NCBI GenBank assembly: GCA_902767145.1
Contig: CACXGG010000254.1
Span: 1 to 11,375 of the forward strand
DNA: 11,375 nucleotides
Source: Oscillospiraceae bacterium
Lineage (GTDB): Bacteria > Bacillota > Clostridia > Saccharofermentanales > Saccharofermentanaceae
Direction: 5' to 3'
This document shows positions 1-8,464 of the stretch, piece after piece. The translations under genes and the position numbers were made by a program. Under the pieces are notes generated by a model. It did no database searches. It was not told the DNA's origin and worked only from the letters and a program-made list of their open reading frames with translations. How positions within the stretch are numbered: the stretch's first letter is position 1; each line of letters starts with the position of its first letter.

Positions 1-1
1 A

Positions 2-310
2 TCAGGTGGCCAGCAGCAGAGAGTTTCCATCGCAAGGGCTCTTGCTACAAATCCTGAGATCTTATTTTTCGACGAGCCTACTTCCGCCCTGGATCCTGAG
101 CTTACGGCAGGAGTCCTTAAGGTAATAAGGGAACTGGCTGAAGAGAAGATGACAATGGTAATAGTTACCCACGAGATGAGCTTTGCCAGGGATGTAGCCG
201 ACAGGATCATCTTTATGGATGGCGGCGTTATCATCGAAGAGGGAAATGCCTACGAGCTCATAACAAACCCGAAGAACGAAAGGACAAAGGCATTCCTGGC
301 AGGATACTGA
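2..310 (+). CDS. Polar amino-acid ABC transporter ATP-binding protein (3' end, partial)
   Basis: This is the C-terminal 102 residues of an ABC ATPase whose 5' part lies outside the window. It opens directly on the ABC signature (SGGQQQR), followed by Walker B with the catalytic Glu and D-loop ([14 protein letters not shown]) and the H-loop histidine (VTHEM). The spacing and the '[17 protein letters not shown]' type of C-terminus are those of the GlnQ/HisP family, which energises uptake of polar amino acids such as glutamine, cystine or histidine at the inner face of the membrane. The partner permease and binding protein are not visible. It is the only plus-strand gene and converges on the membrane protein gene, with 6 nt between the two stop codons. 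The family call is firm; the substrate cannot be told from this fragment. Confidence 0.93.
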   Translation, partial: SGGQQQRVSIARALATNPEILFFDEPTSALDPELTAGVLKVIRELAEEKMTMVIVTHEMSFARDVADRIIFMDGGVIIEEGNAYELITNPKNERTKAFLAGY

Positions 311-315
311 TCCTG
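300..315. terminator. Short inverted repeat between convergent genes, weak terminator candidate
   Basis: A perfect 6-bp stem (CAGGAT/ATCCTG) with a 4-nt loop spans the stop codon of the ABC ATPase gene and the gap between the two convergent stop codons. No T-run follows on either strand, so it lacks the second half of an intrinsic terminator. It is listed only because it is the sole hairpin at this convergent junction. Confidence 0.2.
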
Positions 316-316
316 A

Positions 317-2260
317 TCACCTGGCCGTAATGGCAAGGTCTACACTGTCCAGCCTTACTTCACCGGATCCTTCGTTTATGATGACGAATTCCACCTGCTC
401 GCTGTATTCATCAAAGCAGAATTCATAGACTGCGATATCGTTATCCTTCTGTACTTCCATGGCGTCAGAAACATAGGCGCCCTTTCCCGCCGTGGGGATA
501 AATGAGATATCAGAAAGTCCTTCGCCTCTGATGGTCAGGCGGTAGGATCCTCTGGGCAGGGTGATCATGGGACCGTAGGAGTAGCCATCCTCATAAAGAT
601 AGCGGCTTCCGTCAAGGTCATATCCGTCCACCAGATATACCCCGTCATAGAAATAATCAAGGTCATAATCCGCCATAAGATCCAGGATCTCATCGTGGCT
701 TTCAAAGACATATACATAGATATTATCGGCGATAAGATCCGGTACCTTCTGCCCGATGCCGTGGGACAGGATGGAATAAGGAAGCTCGTCCTCAGAGAGG
801 ATGACAGCGACCTTTCCCTCCGGGAAAGCTTCAAAATGAGACTTCTCCTGAAGCCAGGGACGAAGGGTTGCGGGATCTGATACATCCATGAGCTCGGGAG
901 CCTCCCAGTGGTACATATTGATATCACCGTCTGAAAGCTCCGTTATGATATTTGCGTTCCAGAATGTTGAGTAACCGCATGAAACGTCATTTGCCTTAAG
1001 ATATGAGACCACATCCCTGTAGGGCTTTGTTTCGTCCAGGTCCTTATAGTCATAGTAGAAGGTGACCTCCCCTGCCATCTTAAGGATAACGAGAAGGACG
1101 GCTGCTATGGTTATGAACTTCTTCCTCTTATATTCAGCCTTACAGATGTTATTGGTGCACAGGGGTACCAGCAGGATGATGATGGGGGAGATATATCTTT
1201 CCACCGTATCCTTCATAACGAAGATCTGGACCAGCAGGAAAAGGCTCAGGGAGACCATAAAGAGCATGCTCAGGATCCTGCTGTCATCCCCCTCCTTATC
1301 CTTGGGGATATGGAACAGCGAAAAGCCCGTGAGCAGGGTGACTGCCCCGAAGCTAAGGTTCTTCAGGATCCCGGAGAGCATCAGAGGTCCCGGTGTATAT
1401 CCCATGTTCTGTATGATGGCATTAACATTAAATAACAGCGTATCGTTATCAAAGGGGAAGAAAAAGAAGTGGTCGAACTTCTGTACCGTTATGATCTTCG
1501 TGAGAACGAAAACATAGAACACAAGTCCCATGAGTGCGGAGATAAAAGATATGATCCCGAACCTGACCCTTTTTATGTTTGCCTGTTCCTCCCTGCCGTT
1601 AAGGAAATCCTTAAGTGCCGGGAATACCAGCACAAGGAACAGGGGCAGGAAGAAAAGAAGTATGAGCCTGTAGCCCCCAAGTCCCGAAAGGAACGCGATG
1701 ACATAGGCTGCTATCTCCTTTATGAGCTGCTTTCTGTCCCTGCTGCCGCCCTTCTCCAGATAGTCGAAAAGGAGTGCCAGCGAAAAGAAGAATACGGTTA
1801 TAAAGGGAAGGTAGTACAGTCCCAGCAGGTAGTAGTTAACAAATTCATATGAGATGGGCAGGGCCAGCACCGAGGCGGTGATGGGAAATGCCCTCTCTAT
1901 CTTAAGGCTTTTGCAGAGGCAGTAATACGAAAAGAGCATGAGGGCGATATGAAATGCCGTGGAAATGACCCTTATGTTATGCCAGCTGCTCATAAACCTG
2001 AACAGGAACGATGTGAAGATCTGGATATAGAGGATCCTTATCTCCGAGGAATAGCACCACTTCGTGGTGATGATGCCGTTACCCCTGGAGAGGACTTCAG
2101 CGAGCAGGAGCTCACTGGACATATCCGCATCCAGAAGATATGTGATCCTTTTTGCTACGAAGACTACAGTCAGTAAATAAGACAGAATAAGGAGCATCCA
2201 CGACAAAAGATACGGGATATCATCCTTCCTTATGATCTTCTGTCTCTGCTCCTTACTCAA
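317..2260 (-). CDS. Polytopic membrane protein, probable GT-C-type glycosyltransferase
   Basis: The 647-residue product has roughly ten to twelve hydrophobic segments in residues 15-398 (for example 15-36, 98-116, 144-166, 180-214, 233-256, 328-348, 355-372, 381-398). A soluble part of about 250 residues follows and should face outward. Just after the first membrane segment is an acidic motif (DADMSSE, residues 44-50). GT-C glycosyltransferases, which use lipid-phosphate sugar donors, carry their catalytic acidic residues at this place. The last 110 residues are rich in alternating beta-strand patterns and could form a beta-sandwich or carbohydrate-binding domain. The start is TTG: no in-frame ATG lies between it and the upstream in-frame stop at 2267-2269, and AAGGTGA sits 6 nt before it. 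It lies 26 nt after ftsH and may be the last operon gene. The membrane topology is clear; the enzymatic role is inference. Donor and acceptor are unknown. Confidence 0.72.
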   Translation of the reverse strand: MSKEQRQKIIRKDDIPYLLSWMLLILSYLLTVVFVAKRITYLLDADMSSELLLAEVLSRGNGIITTKWCYSSEIRILYIQIFTSFLFRFMSSWHNIRVISTAFHIALMLFSYYCLCKSLKIERAFPITASVLALPISYEFVNYYLLGLYYLPFITVFFFSLALLFDYLEKGGSRDRKQLIKEIAAYVIAFLSGLGGYRLILLFFLPLFLVLVFPALKDFLNGREEQANIKRVRFGIISFISALMGLVFYVFVLTKIITVQKFDHFFFFPFDNDTLLFNVNAIIQNMGYTPGPLMLSGILKNLSFGAVTLLTGFSLFHIPKDKEGDDSRILSMLFMVSLSLFLLVQIFVMKDTVERYISPIIILLVPLCTNNICKAEYKRKKFITIAAVLLVILKMAGEVTFYYDYKDLDETKPYRDVVSYLKANDVSCGYSTFWNANIITELSDGDINMYHWEAPELMDVSDPATLRPWLQEKSHFEAFPEGKVAVILSEDELPYSILSHGIGQKVPDLIADNIYVYVFESHDEILDLMADYDLDYFYDGVYLVDGYDLDGSRYLYEDGYSYGPMITLPRGSYRLTIRGEGLSDISFIPTAGKGAYVSDAMEVQKDNDIAVYEFCFDEYSEQVEFVIINEGSGEVRLDSVDLAITAR

Positions 2261-2266
2261 GATAAG

Positions 2267-2273
2267 TCACCTT
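2267..2273 (-). promoter_or_regulatory. Ribosome binding site fixing a TTG start (membrane protein gene)
   Basis: AAGGTGA lies 6 nt upstream of the TTG at 2258-2260. An in-frame TGA overlaps it (2267-2269), so translation cannot begin further upstream. This supports TTG as the initiation codon. Confidence 0.75.
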
Positions 2274-2286
2274 TTAAGAACCTGGA

Positions 2287-4386
2287 TCATTCTTTTCCTT
2301 CTTCGGGAAGCTCTGAAGCTTCTTCCTCCTTGGAAGGTCCTTCTGTCTTTTCTTCTGCGGGCTTTTCAGAGGGCTGCTCAGAAGGAGCAGGCTTTGCTTC
2401 TTCCGGCTTTTCTTCGGAAGCAGGCTTTGCTTCTTCAGCCTTCTTGGCCTCTTCCTCTGCCTTTGCCTTTTCCTCAGCCTCCTTTGCGGCCTTTTCCCTT
2501 TCCAGGATATCAGTGAGGTCGCCGTCCTTTTCGAAGATCTCCTCGAACTCGGGACCGTCAACCTTATTTACTGCCATGAGCCTTGCGGAAAGACCCTCGA
2601 CAACGTTCTTATGCTCCATGAGGACATCCTTTGTCTTCTCATAGCACTCGTCTATGATGCGCTGGATCTCCTTGTCGATCTCAAAGGCAGTCGCATCGGA
2701 ATAGCTCTGTACCTGGCCGAAGGAAGCACCTACGAATACCTCGTCGTTGTCATTTCCGAAGACCATGTTCCTGAACTTGGGAGACAGACCGTAACGCTTG
2801 ACCATGCTGGTGGCAACGCGGTTACAGTTCTGAAGGTCAGAGGATGCACCGGTACTTACCTCACCGAGGAAGAGCTCCTCGGCAGCACGTCCGCCCAGGG
2901 ATACCATGATGGAATCCAGGAGCATCTGCTCGGTTACCATGTCCATATCCTCCTTGAACTTGTAGGCAGTGAAACCGCCTGCCCTTCCGGAGGGGATGAT
3001 GGTTACACGGTCAACCTTCTGATAGTCACTGATGGCTCTCAGTACTACGGCGTGGCCTGACTCGTGGTAAGCGGAAAGCCTCTTGCTCTTTTCGCTGAGT
3101 TTCTTTGATGTCTTCTCGGGTCCCATGAGGACTCTGAAGGTAGCGTCGGAGATCTCAAGGGATGAGATCTTCTTCTTGCCTCTTCTTGCAGCCAGGATAG
3201 CTGCCTCGTTAAGTACATTCTCAAGATCGGCACCTGTAAATCCGGAGGTGGAAAGAGCCAGCTCGCGGAGATCGACAGTCTCATCGAAGGGCTTGTTCTT
3301 TGCGTGGATCTTGAGGATAGCCTCTCTCTCGTCGGCATCGGGCTCATTGACCATTACCTGACGGTCAAATCTTCCGGGCCTCAGGAGAGCGGGGTCGAGA
3401 ACGTCAGGGCGGTTAGTAGCCGCGATGACGATAACGTTCGTATGGATATCGAATCCGTCCATCTCAACAAGGATCTGGTTAAGGGTCTGCTCTCTTTCGT
3501 CGTTACCGCCTCCGAGACCTGCGCCTCTCTTACGGCCGACAGCATCGATCTCATCGATGAAGATAACACTGGGGGCAGCCTTCTTTGCATCAGCGAAAAG
3601 GCTCCTTACCCTGGCAGCACCGGCACCGACCAGCATCTCAACGAAGTCGGAACCTGAGATGTAGAAGAAGGGAACTCCTGCCTCACCGGCAACTGCTCTT
3701 GCCAGGAGGGTCTTACCTGTACCGGGGGCACCGTGAAGGAGTACGCCCTTGGGCACCTTGGCACCAAGATCCGTAAACTTCTTGGGAGCTTTCAGGAATT
3801 CGACTATCTCGGAAAGCTCCTCCTTCTCCTCGATGGATCCGGCTACGTCGTCGAAGCGGACCTTCATCTTGTGGGGATCTGTGAGCTTTGCCTTGTTATT
3901 ACCGAAGGAGAATACTCCGTTTCCGTCCTTGGCCTGTCTGTTCAGGTTAAGGAAGATAACGAGTACTACTACGATCATTCCGATGGTGAGAAGGATATTG
4001 AAGACTGTTGCCCAGTCGAAGGGCTCAGTGTAGTTGTAAGCTTCGATCTTGCCCTCTTCCTTGGCCTCATCAAGTTTCTCCACGAGATCGTCCACATATT
4101 CCCTGGGAATGCTCTGGACCATGCGCTCCGTGGTGCCTTCTGCTGTCTCATACTCCACGGTTACCGTGGTTCCGTCGATGGTTACTGTAGAAACGTCATA
4201 ATCATCGCTCTCGATATAGTTCATTACATCCGAAAGCTTTGTCTCGTTGCCCTTTGCAGGCTTGTCCCCGAAAAGGAGCACCGAGCAGATAATAAGCGAA
4301 ATGATAAGTACGCCGTAAAAGATCAGTCCTGAACTGACCTTAGGCTTTTTACTGTTTCCACCCCTGTTCTCATTATTGTTTTCCAT
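2287..4386 (-). CDS. ftsH: ATP-dependent zinc metalloprotease FtsH
   Basis: A membrane-anchored AAA+ protease that degrades unneeded or damaged membrane and cytosolic proteins as a hexamer. Two membrane segments (residues ~20-40 and ~126-148) flank a small extracytoplasmic domain. The AAA module has Walker A GAPGTGKT (219-226), Walker B VIFIDEID (274-281) and the second region of homology with arginine fingers R336 and R339 (RPGR). The M41 peptidase domain has HESGH (441-445), with D517 as the expected third zinc ligand. At 699 residues it is longer than a typical FtsH (about 610-650) because of a charged Lys/Glu/Ala/Pro tail from ~630. The pore-loop motif reads MLVGAG (251-256) where MFVGVG is usual, so the aromatic residue is Leu. 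The ATG is 1 nt after the hpt stop, with GAGG overlapping the end of hpt, which suggests translational coupling. Confidence 0.98.
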   Translation of the reverse strand: MENNNENRGGNSKKPKVSSGLIFYGVLIISLIICSVLLFGDKPAKGNETKLSDVMNYIESDDYDVSTVTIDGTTVTVEYETAEGTTERMVQSIPREYVDDLVEKLDEAKEEGKIEAYNYTEPFDWATVFNILLTIGMIVVVLVIFLNLNRQAKDGNGVFSFGNNKAKLTDPHKMKVRFDDVAGSIEEKEELSEIVEFLKAPKKFTDLGAKVPKGVLLHGAPGTGKTLLARAVAGEAGVPFFYISGSDFVEMLVGAGAARVRSLFADAKKAAPSVIFIDEIDAVGRKRGAGLGGGNDEREQTLNQILVEMDGFDIHTNVIVIAATNRPDVLDPALLRPGRFDRQVMVNEPDADEREAILKIHAKNKPFDETVDLRELALSTSGFTGADLENVLNEAAILAARRGKKKISSLEISDATFRVLMGPEKTSKKLSEKSKRLSAYHESGHAVVLRAISDYQKVDRVTIIPSGRAGGFTAYKFKEDMDMVTEQMLLDSIMVSLGGRAAEELFLGEVSTGASSDLQNCNRVATSMVKRYGLSPKFRNMVFGNDNDEVFVGASFGQVQSYSDATAFEIDKEIQRIIDECYEKTKDVLMEHKNVVEGLSARLMAVNKVDGPEFEEIFEKDGDLTDILEREKAAKEAEEKAKAEEEAKKAEEAKPASEEKPEEAKPAPSEQPSEKPAEEKTEGPSKEEEASELPEEGKE
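2386..2436 (-). repeat. Direct repeat in the ftsH tail (33-nt period)
   Basis: An identical 18-nt string occurs at 2386-2403 and 2419-2436, 33 nt apart, on the plus strand. It encodes two copies of an 11-residue unit ([11 protein letters not shown] then [11 protein letters not shown], FtsH residues 651-672). This looks like an in-frame tandem duplication in the low-complexity tail. Confidence 0.8.
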
Positions 4387-4387
4387 G

Positions 4388-4900
4388 TTACCTCACTATG
4401 CGTATATCTTTATAATTTCTGAAATGACCGTTATAGTCGAGTCCGTAGCCCACGATGAACTTGTCGGGGACGACTATACCGTTATAATCCGGCACCAGAT
4501 CCGTAAGCCTTCTGTCAGGCTTATCAAAGGCGGTGCAGATCTTAAGGCTCTTGGGCTCTTTCTTGCCCAGGAGTTCCTTGAGGAGCTTTAAGGTCCTGCC
4601 GGTATCGACGATATCCTCCACGATCAGGACATGCTGGCCCTTGATGTCGACAGTAATGTCCTTCTTGATCTTGAGGACTCCGGTGGAATTCTCGCCCACA
4701 TAGCTGGAGACCTGCATAAAGTCGATATTGACCGGCATCTTAAGTTCTCTTATGAGGTCGGAGGCAAATATGAATGCACCCGTAAGGATGGGGATGACCA
4801 CCAGTTCCTCACCGGCATAATCCCTGTTTATCTCAGAAGCTACTCTCTTGACCATCTCATCGATCTCTTCTCTTGAGATCAGTATCTCTGAAGTATCCAT
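4388..4900 (-). CDS. hpt: Hypoxanthine (guanine) phosphoribosyltransferase
   Basis: This cytosolic purine-salvage enzyme transfers the phosphoribosyl group of PRPP to hypoxanthine or guanine to give IMP or GMP. The 170-residue length is normal for the bacterial family. The PRPP-binding motif VLIVEDIVDTG (91-101) includes the acidic pair E95-D96 and the likely catalytic base D99. The N-terminal PPi loop (LTGAFIFASDL, 39-49), the flexible loop (around VSSYVGENSTG, 64-74) and the C-terminal purine pocket (VPDKFIVGYGLDY, 144-156) are all present. It lies 2 nt after tilS and 1 nt before ftsH, the conserved Firmicutes order tilS-hpt-ftsH. A GGAGAGG element lies about 13 nt before the ATG, rather far, with GGG closer, so coupling to tilS probably helps initiation. 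Confidence 0.96.
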   Translation of the reverse strand: MDTSEILISREEIDEMVKRVASEINRDYAGEELVVIPILTGAFIFASDLIRELKMPVNIDFMQVSSYVGENSTGVLKIKKDITVDIKGQHVLIVEDIVDTGRTLKLLKELLGKKEPKSLKICTAFDKPDRRLTDLVPDYNGIVVPDKFIVGYGLDYNGHFRNYKDIRIVR

Positions 4901-4902
4901 AT

Positions 4903-6405
4903 CTACCCGTTATCCTCTCCGACAACAAAAGTTATCTTTTTTATCCTGTCCGGCATATCCTCTTCCCCGGAGGCCTGAAGCCATGCCCTGCGGGATACCT
5001 CATCGGTAAATCCCTTCCCGTGGCCAAGGCCCGGGATCCAGAGCACCTCATCCCCTGAAGTCAGAAGGAGTATGCTGTCTCTTGCATCTGCCGGGATCTT
5101 CCTGTCCATAAAGAGCTTTCTGAGCTTTTTGCTCCCGGATGACCCTGCTCTCCTGAAGGAAAGATCAGGCCTTCCGTTCTCCAGTACCAGAGGAGCTGTC
5201 TGCTCCCCGGGGCGGACCGGGAAAAACCACGACATATTATTATACTCTAATAAGGCACTATTCTCAATGATTTCCGTCTTTACCAGAAGTTTTGACCCCG
5301 GAACGGAAACAGTTCCCGTCTCGGGCAGGGTGATGCAGATATCCTCATCCGAAGTCAGATATCCCATTCCCCCGGCAACGGCAGCAGCCACAGAGGACAG
5401 CTCTTCACCGGTACAGAATCCCACAAGATCACCATTGGTAAAGGCGGTCCTTCCGAAGGGAAGGTCGCAGGTCAGGGTGCCGTGGGGATCGTCCCCGCAA
5501 AGGGAAAGCACCATGCCGGTGTGAACTGACGTAAAGTCCGTAAGATCCCCGAAAGTATCAAGCCACAGCCTTCTTATGAGCCTTGAAGCGATGGCCCTGT
5601 GCGTATCCTTCAGAACATCCACCTTAAGGAAGATGTGATCTTCTAACCTTACCGGATGATATGCCTCTTCCGTGATCTTTTCGATGAGGTCGAGATCGTC
5701 CTTAAGAAGGGCATATGTGTCGTTTAATGCCTCAGAAGGATCCTTTACTGAAACCTTCGCTATAGCGGGCAGCACATCATTTCTCCAGATATTTCTGGTG
5801 CATTCAGACATGGTATTTGTCTCGTCCTCACCATAGGAAATGCCGTTTCTTTTAAGATACTCCAGGATCTCATCCTTTGTGAGGCAGAGAAGCGGCCTTA
5901 TGATATCTCCGGACAGAGGCGCGGGAGAAACGAGTCCCTCCAGGGCGCATCCCCTGAAAAGGTTCATCATCATGGTCTCAGCCACATCATCCCTGTGATG
6001 GGCCACGCAGATCCTCACATCTCCCCCTTCTTCCCTTACAAAGTCCCTGAAGGCTTCATAGCGGAGGATCCTTCCTGTCTCCTCCTCTGACCTTCCCATG
6101 TCCTTTGAGATCTTTTTTACATCCCTGGAAACGCTCCTGAAAGGGATGCCCTTTTCGAGACAGAGGTTTCTTGCGATCTCCTCGTCCCTGTCTGCGTCGG
6201 AGCCTCTGAGCATATGGTTTACATGCAGGGCGAAGATGGACGCCTTAAGGCATCCTTCAGTCTTAAGTTCGTTAAGTATGGACAGAAGAGCCGTGGAATC
6301 AGGGCCTCCGGAGAGACCTACCAGGATCTTTTCACATTCAAAGAGAGCGTTATCGGATGAAAACTTCAGGACCTTCTGTGCTTCGGCGGAAAGACGATCT
6401 TTCAT
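4903..6405 (-). CDS. tilS: tRNA(Ile)-lysidine synthase
   Basis: TilS uses ATP to attach lysine to C34 of the tRNA-Ile2 anticodon (CAU), making it read AUA and accept isoleucine. It is essential in most bacteria. The PP-loop ATP pyrophosphatase motif SGGPDS is at residues 32-37. The family motif AHHRDDVAET (135-144), followed by NLFRG (148-152), and the DETN...RN..R segment (194-208) are present. A C-terminal TilS domain with FRRAG, KKLRKLF and PADARDSI spans roughly residues 405-480. The length of 500 residues suits the long (Bacillus-like) class. The ATG is 3 nt after the dnaB stop and I see no good Shine-Dalgarno sequence before it, so it probably depends on coupling to dnaB. Confidence 0.96.
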   Translation of the reverse strand: MKDRLSAEAQKVLKFSSDNALFECEKILVGLSGGPDSTALLSILNELKTEGCLKASIFALHVNHMLRGSDADRDEEIARNLCLEKGIPFRSVSRDVKKISKDMGRSEEETGRILRYEAFRDFVREEGGDVRICVAHHRDDVAETMMMNLFRGCALEGLVSPAPLSGDIIRPLLCLTKDEILEYLKRNGISYGEDETNTMSECTRNIWRNDVLPAIAKVSVKDPSEALNDTYALLKDDLDLIEKITEEAYHPVRLEDHIFLKVDVLKDTHRAIASRLIRRLWLDTFGDLTDFTSVHTGMVLSLCGDDPHGTLTCDLPFGRTAFTNGDLVGFCTGEELSSVAAAVAGGMGYLTSDEDICITLPETGTVSVPGSKLLVKTEIIENSALLEYNNMSWFFPVRPGEQTAPLVLENGRPDLSFRRAGSSGSKKLRKLFMDRKIPADARDSILLLTSGDEVLWIPGLGHGKGFTDEVSRRAWLQASGEEDMPDRIKKITFVVGEDNG

Positions 6406-6408
6406 GGA

Positions 6409-7980
6409 TCAGAAACCGTCCGGGAAGGAATCGTTACTGTCAGCGAAAAACTCCTCATTCTCATCATTTACGGGGATATCATCCTCCGAGATGGGAGCAA
6501 AGGGAGGTTCTTCGTCCTCGAAGTTATAGTCAGAAGCAGAAGCCTGGGGTGTTGTCGTCCTGGTATAGGAAGACTGTGTTCCCGTGGTCGTGGGATCCAC
6601 CGGATCAGAGTCTCTGGGAATATCCATGAAGAGTGTCTTGGCGCCCCACCACTTAACATGGACCTTACCTGTCTCACCGTGCCTGTTCTTGGCGATGATG
6701 AGCTTGGCGTCCTGTATCTCAGGGACCTCATCCTTCTTATAATAGTCGGCTCTGTCGATGAAGATAACGGAGTCGGCATCCTGCTCGATGGCACCGGAGT
6801 CACGGAGGTCAGAGAGCATAGGCGTGTGATCGTCCCTCTTCTCAGAGCCTCTGGAGAGCTGTGAGAGGGCGATAACGGGAACTCCCATATCCTTGGCCAG
6901 GATCTTAAGGGACCTGGAGATATCTGAGATCTCCTGCTGTCTCGAGGAACCTGCTCTTCCGGGGATGGTCATGAGCTGCAGATAGTCAACGATGACAAGG
7001 CCCAGCATACCCTTTGCCTTCAGGTCCTTACACCTGGAGAGCATGGTAACGGGGCTGACATCGGAATTGTCGTCGATATAGATGGGAAGTCCTGCCAGTT
7101 CGCCGAACACCTTGGCCAGTTCCTGCTCCTTCTCGGGAGTGAGGGTGGCTTTCTGAAGTTCCTTGGCGGTAACCTTAGCCCTGGAAGCCAGGATCCTGTT
7201 TCCGATCTCAGACTTACTCATCTCAAGGGAGAATATATTTACGTTGTAATTTCTGTGGATGGCAACGTTAGTGGCGATGTTGATGACAAGGGCCGTCTTA
7301 CCCATACCGGGCCTGGCGGCGATGATATTGAGCGTGCCGGGACGGAAACCTCCCAGCATATGATCAAGACCTCTGAAACCGGTCTTAACGGCATTGACCC
7401 TCTCCTTACCGCTGGAGATGGCATGGATCTCGTTTATGTTTCTCTTGAGGATGTCGTTCAGACCCTCAAAGCCTGCGCCCTCATTATTCTCCCTGATGGG
7501 GGTGAGCCTGCTGACGGCCAGGTCGATGATATCGTTTACTTCATTTGTTCCGGAGGAGGCCTTCTTCTCAAGATCTCTCAGGGTGTTTATCACCTGACGC
7601 ATGGAGCTCTTTTCCCTGATGCTCTCGATATAGCTGTCGGCATTGCTGGCAACGGAGGCAGTATTTGCAACGGCAAATACATATTCCGTTCCTCCGGCGG
7701 AATTGATGGCTCCCATCTTCTCCAGCTGCTCACAGACATTGAACCTGTCGATGGCACCGTTGCTCATATAGAGCTTGGTGATAGCCTCGAAGATGAGCGC
7801 ATTTCTCTTGTCGGAAAAGTTCTCCTTTACGATCCTCTTTCCGACTGCGCTGTCCAGGGTGTCCTTATTCCTGATGCACAAAGAGAGCAGAGCCTTCTCT
7901 GTCTCCACATCATGAAGGGGTACGGAGGGTTTCTCCGCAGGACCCGTTGCCAGATTGTCCTTCAATTCCCTCTCTGCCAA
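6409..7980 (-). CDS. dnaB: Replicative DNA helicase DnaB
   Basis: A hexameric 5'-3' helicase that unwinds DNA at the replication fork and recruits primase. The N-terminal DnaB domain covers ~20-125. The RecA-like ATPase domain has Walker A ARPGMGKT (222-229), the catalytic Glu in SLEMS (E253), Walker B LVIVDYLQL (328-336), LSQLSR (372-377) and the KNRHGETG segment with the likely arginine finger R433. The family core ends near residue 455 (KWWGAKTLFMDI). A further ~68 residues form a Thr/Ser-rich then acidic tail that looks disordered. The start is TTG, with AGAGG 9 nt upstream. An in-frame stop at 7993-7995 excludes an earlier start and the next in-frame Met is residue 72, inside the N-terminal domain. 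It lies 1 nt after rplI. Confidence 0.97.
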   Translation of the reverse strand: MAERELKDNLATGPAEKPSVPLHDVETEKALLSLCIRNKDTLDSAVGKRIVKENFSDKRNALIFEAITKLYMSNGAIDRFNVCEQLEKMGAINSAGGTEYVFAVANTASVASNADSYIESIREKSSMRQVINTLRDLEKKASSGTNEVNDIIDLAVSRLTPIRENNEGAGFEGLNDILKRNINEIHAISSGKERVNAVKTGFRGLDHMLGGFRPGTLNIIAARPGMGKTALVINIATNVAIHRNYNVNIFSLEMSKSEIGNRILASRAKVTAKELQKATLTPEKEQELAKVFGELAGLPIYIDDNSDVSPVTMLSRCKDLKAKGMLGLVIVDYLQLMTIPGRAGSSRQQEISDISRSLKILAKDMGVPVIALSQLSRGSEKRDDHTPMLSDLRDSGAIEQDADSVIFIDRADYYKKDEVPEIQDAKLIIAKNRHGETGKVHVKWWGAKTLFMDIPRDSDPVDPTTTGTQSSYTRTTTPQASASDYNFEDEEPPFAPISEDDIPVNDENEEFFADSNDSFPDGF

Positions 7981-7981
7981 C

Positions 7982-8425
7982 TTATAAAGCCTCTACGTTT
8001 ACATTGATCTCACATGATACTTCGGGGTGGAGCTTGATCCTGACACCAAATGTTCCCACGTTCTTGATGGGATCCTTGATGACCACCTGCTTCTTCTCGA
8101 TATCGAAGCCGTCCTTCTTAAGGGCATCGGATACATCCTGGGATGTAACGGCACCGTAGAGCTTTCCGCCCTCGCCTGCCTTCATCTTAAGGGATACGGA
8201 CTGTCCGTCCAGCTTCTTCTTGAGATCCTTGGCTGCATCGAGAGCTCTTCTCTCATGCTCTGCCTTGGCTCCCTTCTTAAGGTTTACCTCATTGAGGTTG
8301 GAAACTGAAGACTCCTTAGCGAGCTTCTTCTTGAAGAGGAAGTTCCTTGCATATCCGTCGTTTACCTCAACGACGTCATTTGCCTTTCCCAGTCCTTTAA
8401 CATCTGCCAGAAGGATAACTTTCAT
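7982..8425 (-). CDS. rplI: 50S ribosomal protein L9
   Basis: L9 binds 23S rRNA near the base of the L1 stalk and affects reading-frame maintenance. The 147-residue product matches family length. It opens with the canonical [21 protein letters not shown] and has the DGYARNFLF segment followed by the long connecting helix (Lys/Glu-rich, ~45-75). The C-terminal domain has [12 protein letters not shown] and ends in VNVEAL. The frame is open for 19 further codons upstream. I chose the ATG at 8423-8425 because it gives the exact family N-terminus and has GGAGGTG 8 nt before it. It begins a tight run of five genes. The gdpP gene that often precedes rplI in Firmicutes is not here. Confidence 0.97.
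   Translation of the reverse strand: MKVILLADVKGLGKANDVVEVNDGYARNFLFKKKLAKESSVSNLNEVNLKKGAKAEHERRALDAAKDLKKKLDGQSVSLKMKAGEGGKLYGAVTSQDVSDALKKDGFDIEKKQVVIKDPIKNVGTFGVRIKLHPEVSCEINVNVEAL
7990..7994 (-). promoter_or_regulatory. Ribosome binding site deciding the TTG start of dnaB
   Basis: AGAGG, inside the last codons of rplI, lies 9 nt before the TTG at 7978-7980. It supports that TTG as the start in the absence of any suitable ATG. Confidence 0.6.
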
Positions 8426-8433
8426 ATCTGTGG

Positions 8434-8440
8434 CACCTCC
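8434..8440 (-). promoter_or_regulatory. Ribosome binding site fixing the rplI start
   Basis: GGAGGTG sits 8 nt upstream of the ATG at 8423-8425. An earlier in-frame ATG at 8482 lies in the hairpin loop, lacks such a site and would give a non-family N-terminus. Confidence 0.85.
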
Positions 8441-8464
8441 GTAAAAGTGTATCTTTAAATTTGA

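Noticed and set aside
3733..4332. A 199-codon plus-strand open frame opposite ftsH
   Set aside because: It is antisense to the conserved FtsH N-terminal and AAA regions, and the translation has no family features.
7255..8007. A 250-codon open frame on the plus strand across dnaB
   Set aside because: It lies opposite dnaB, has no recognisable motif or good ribosome binding site, and its openness follows from codon bias of the real gene.
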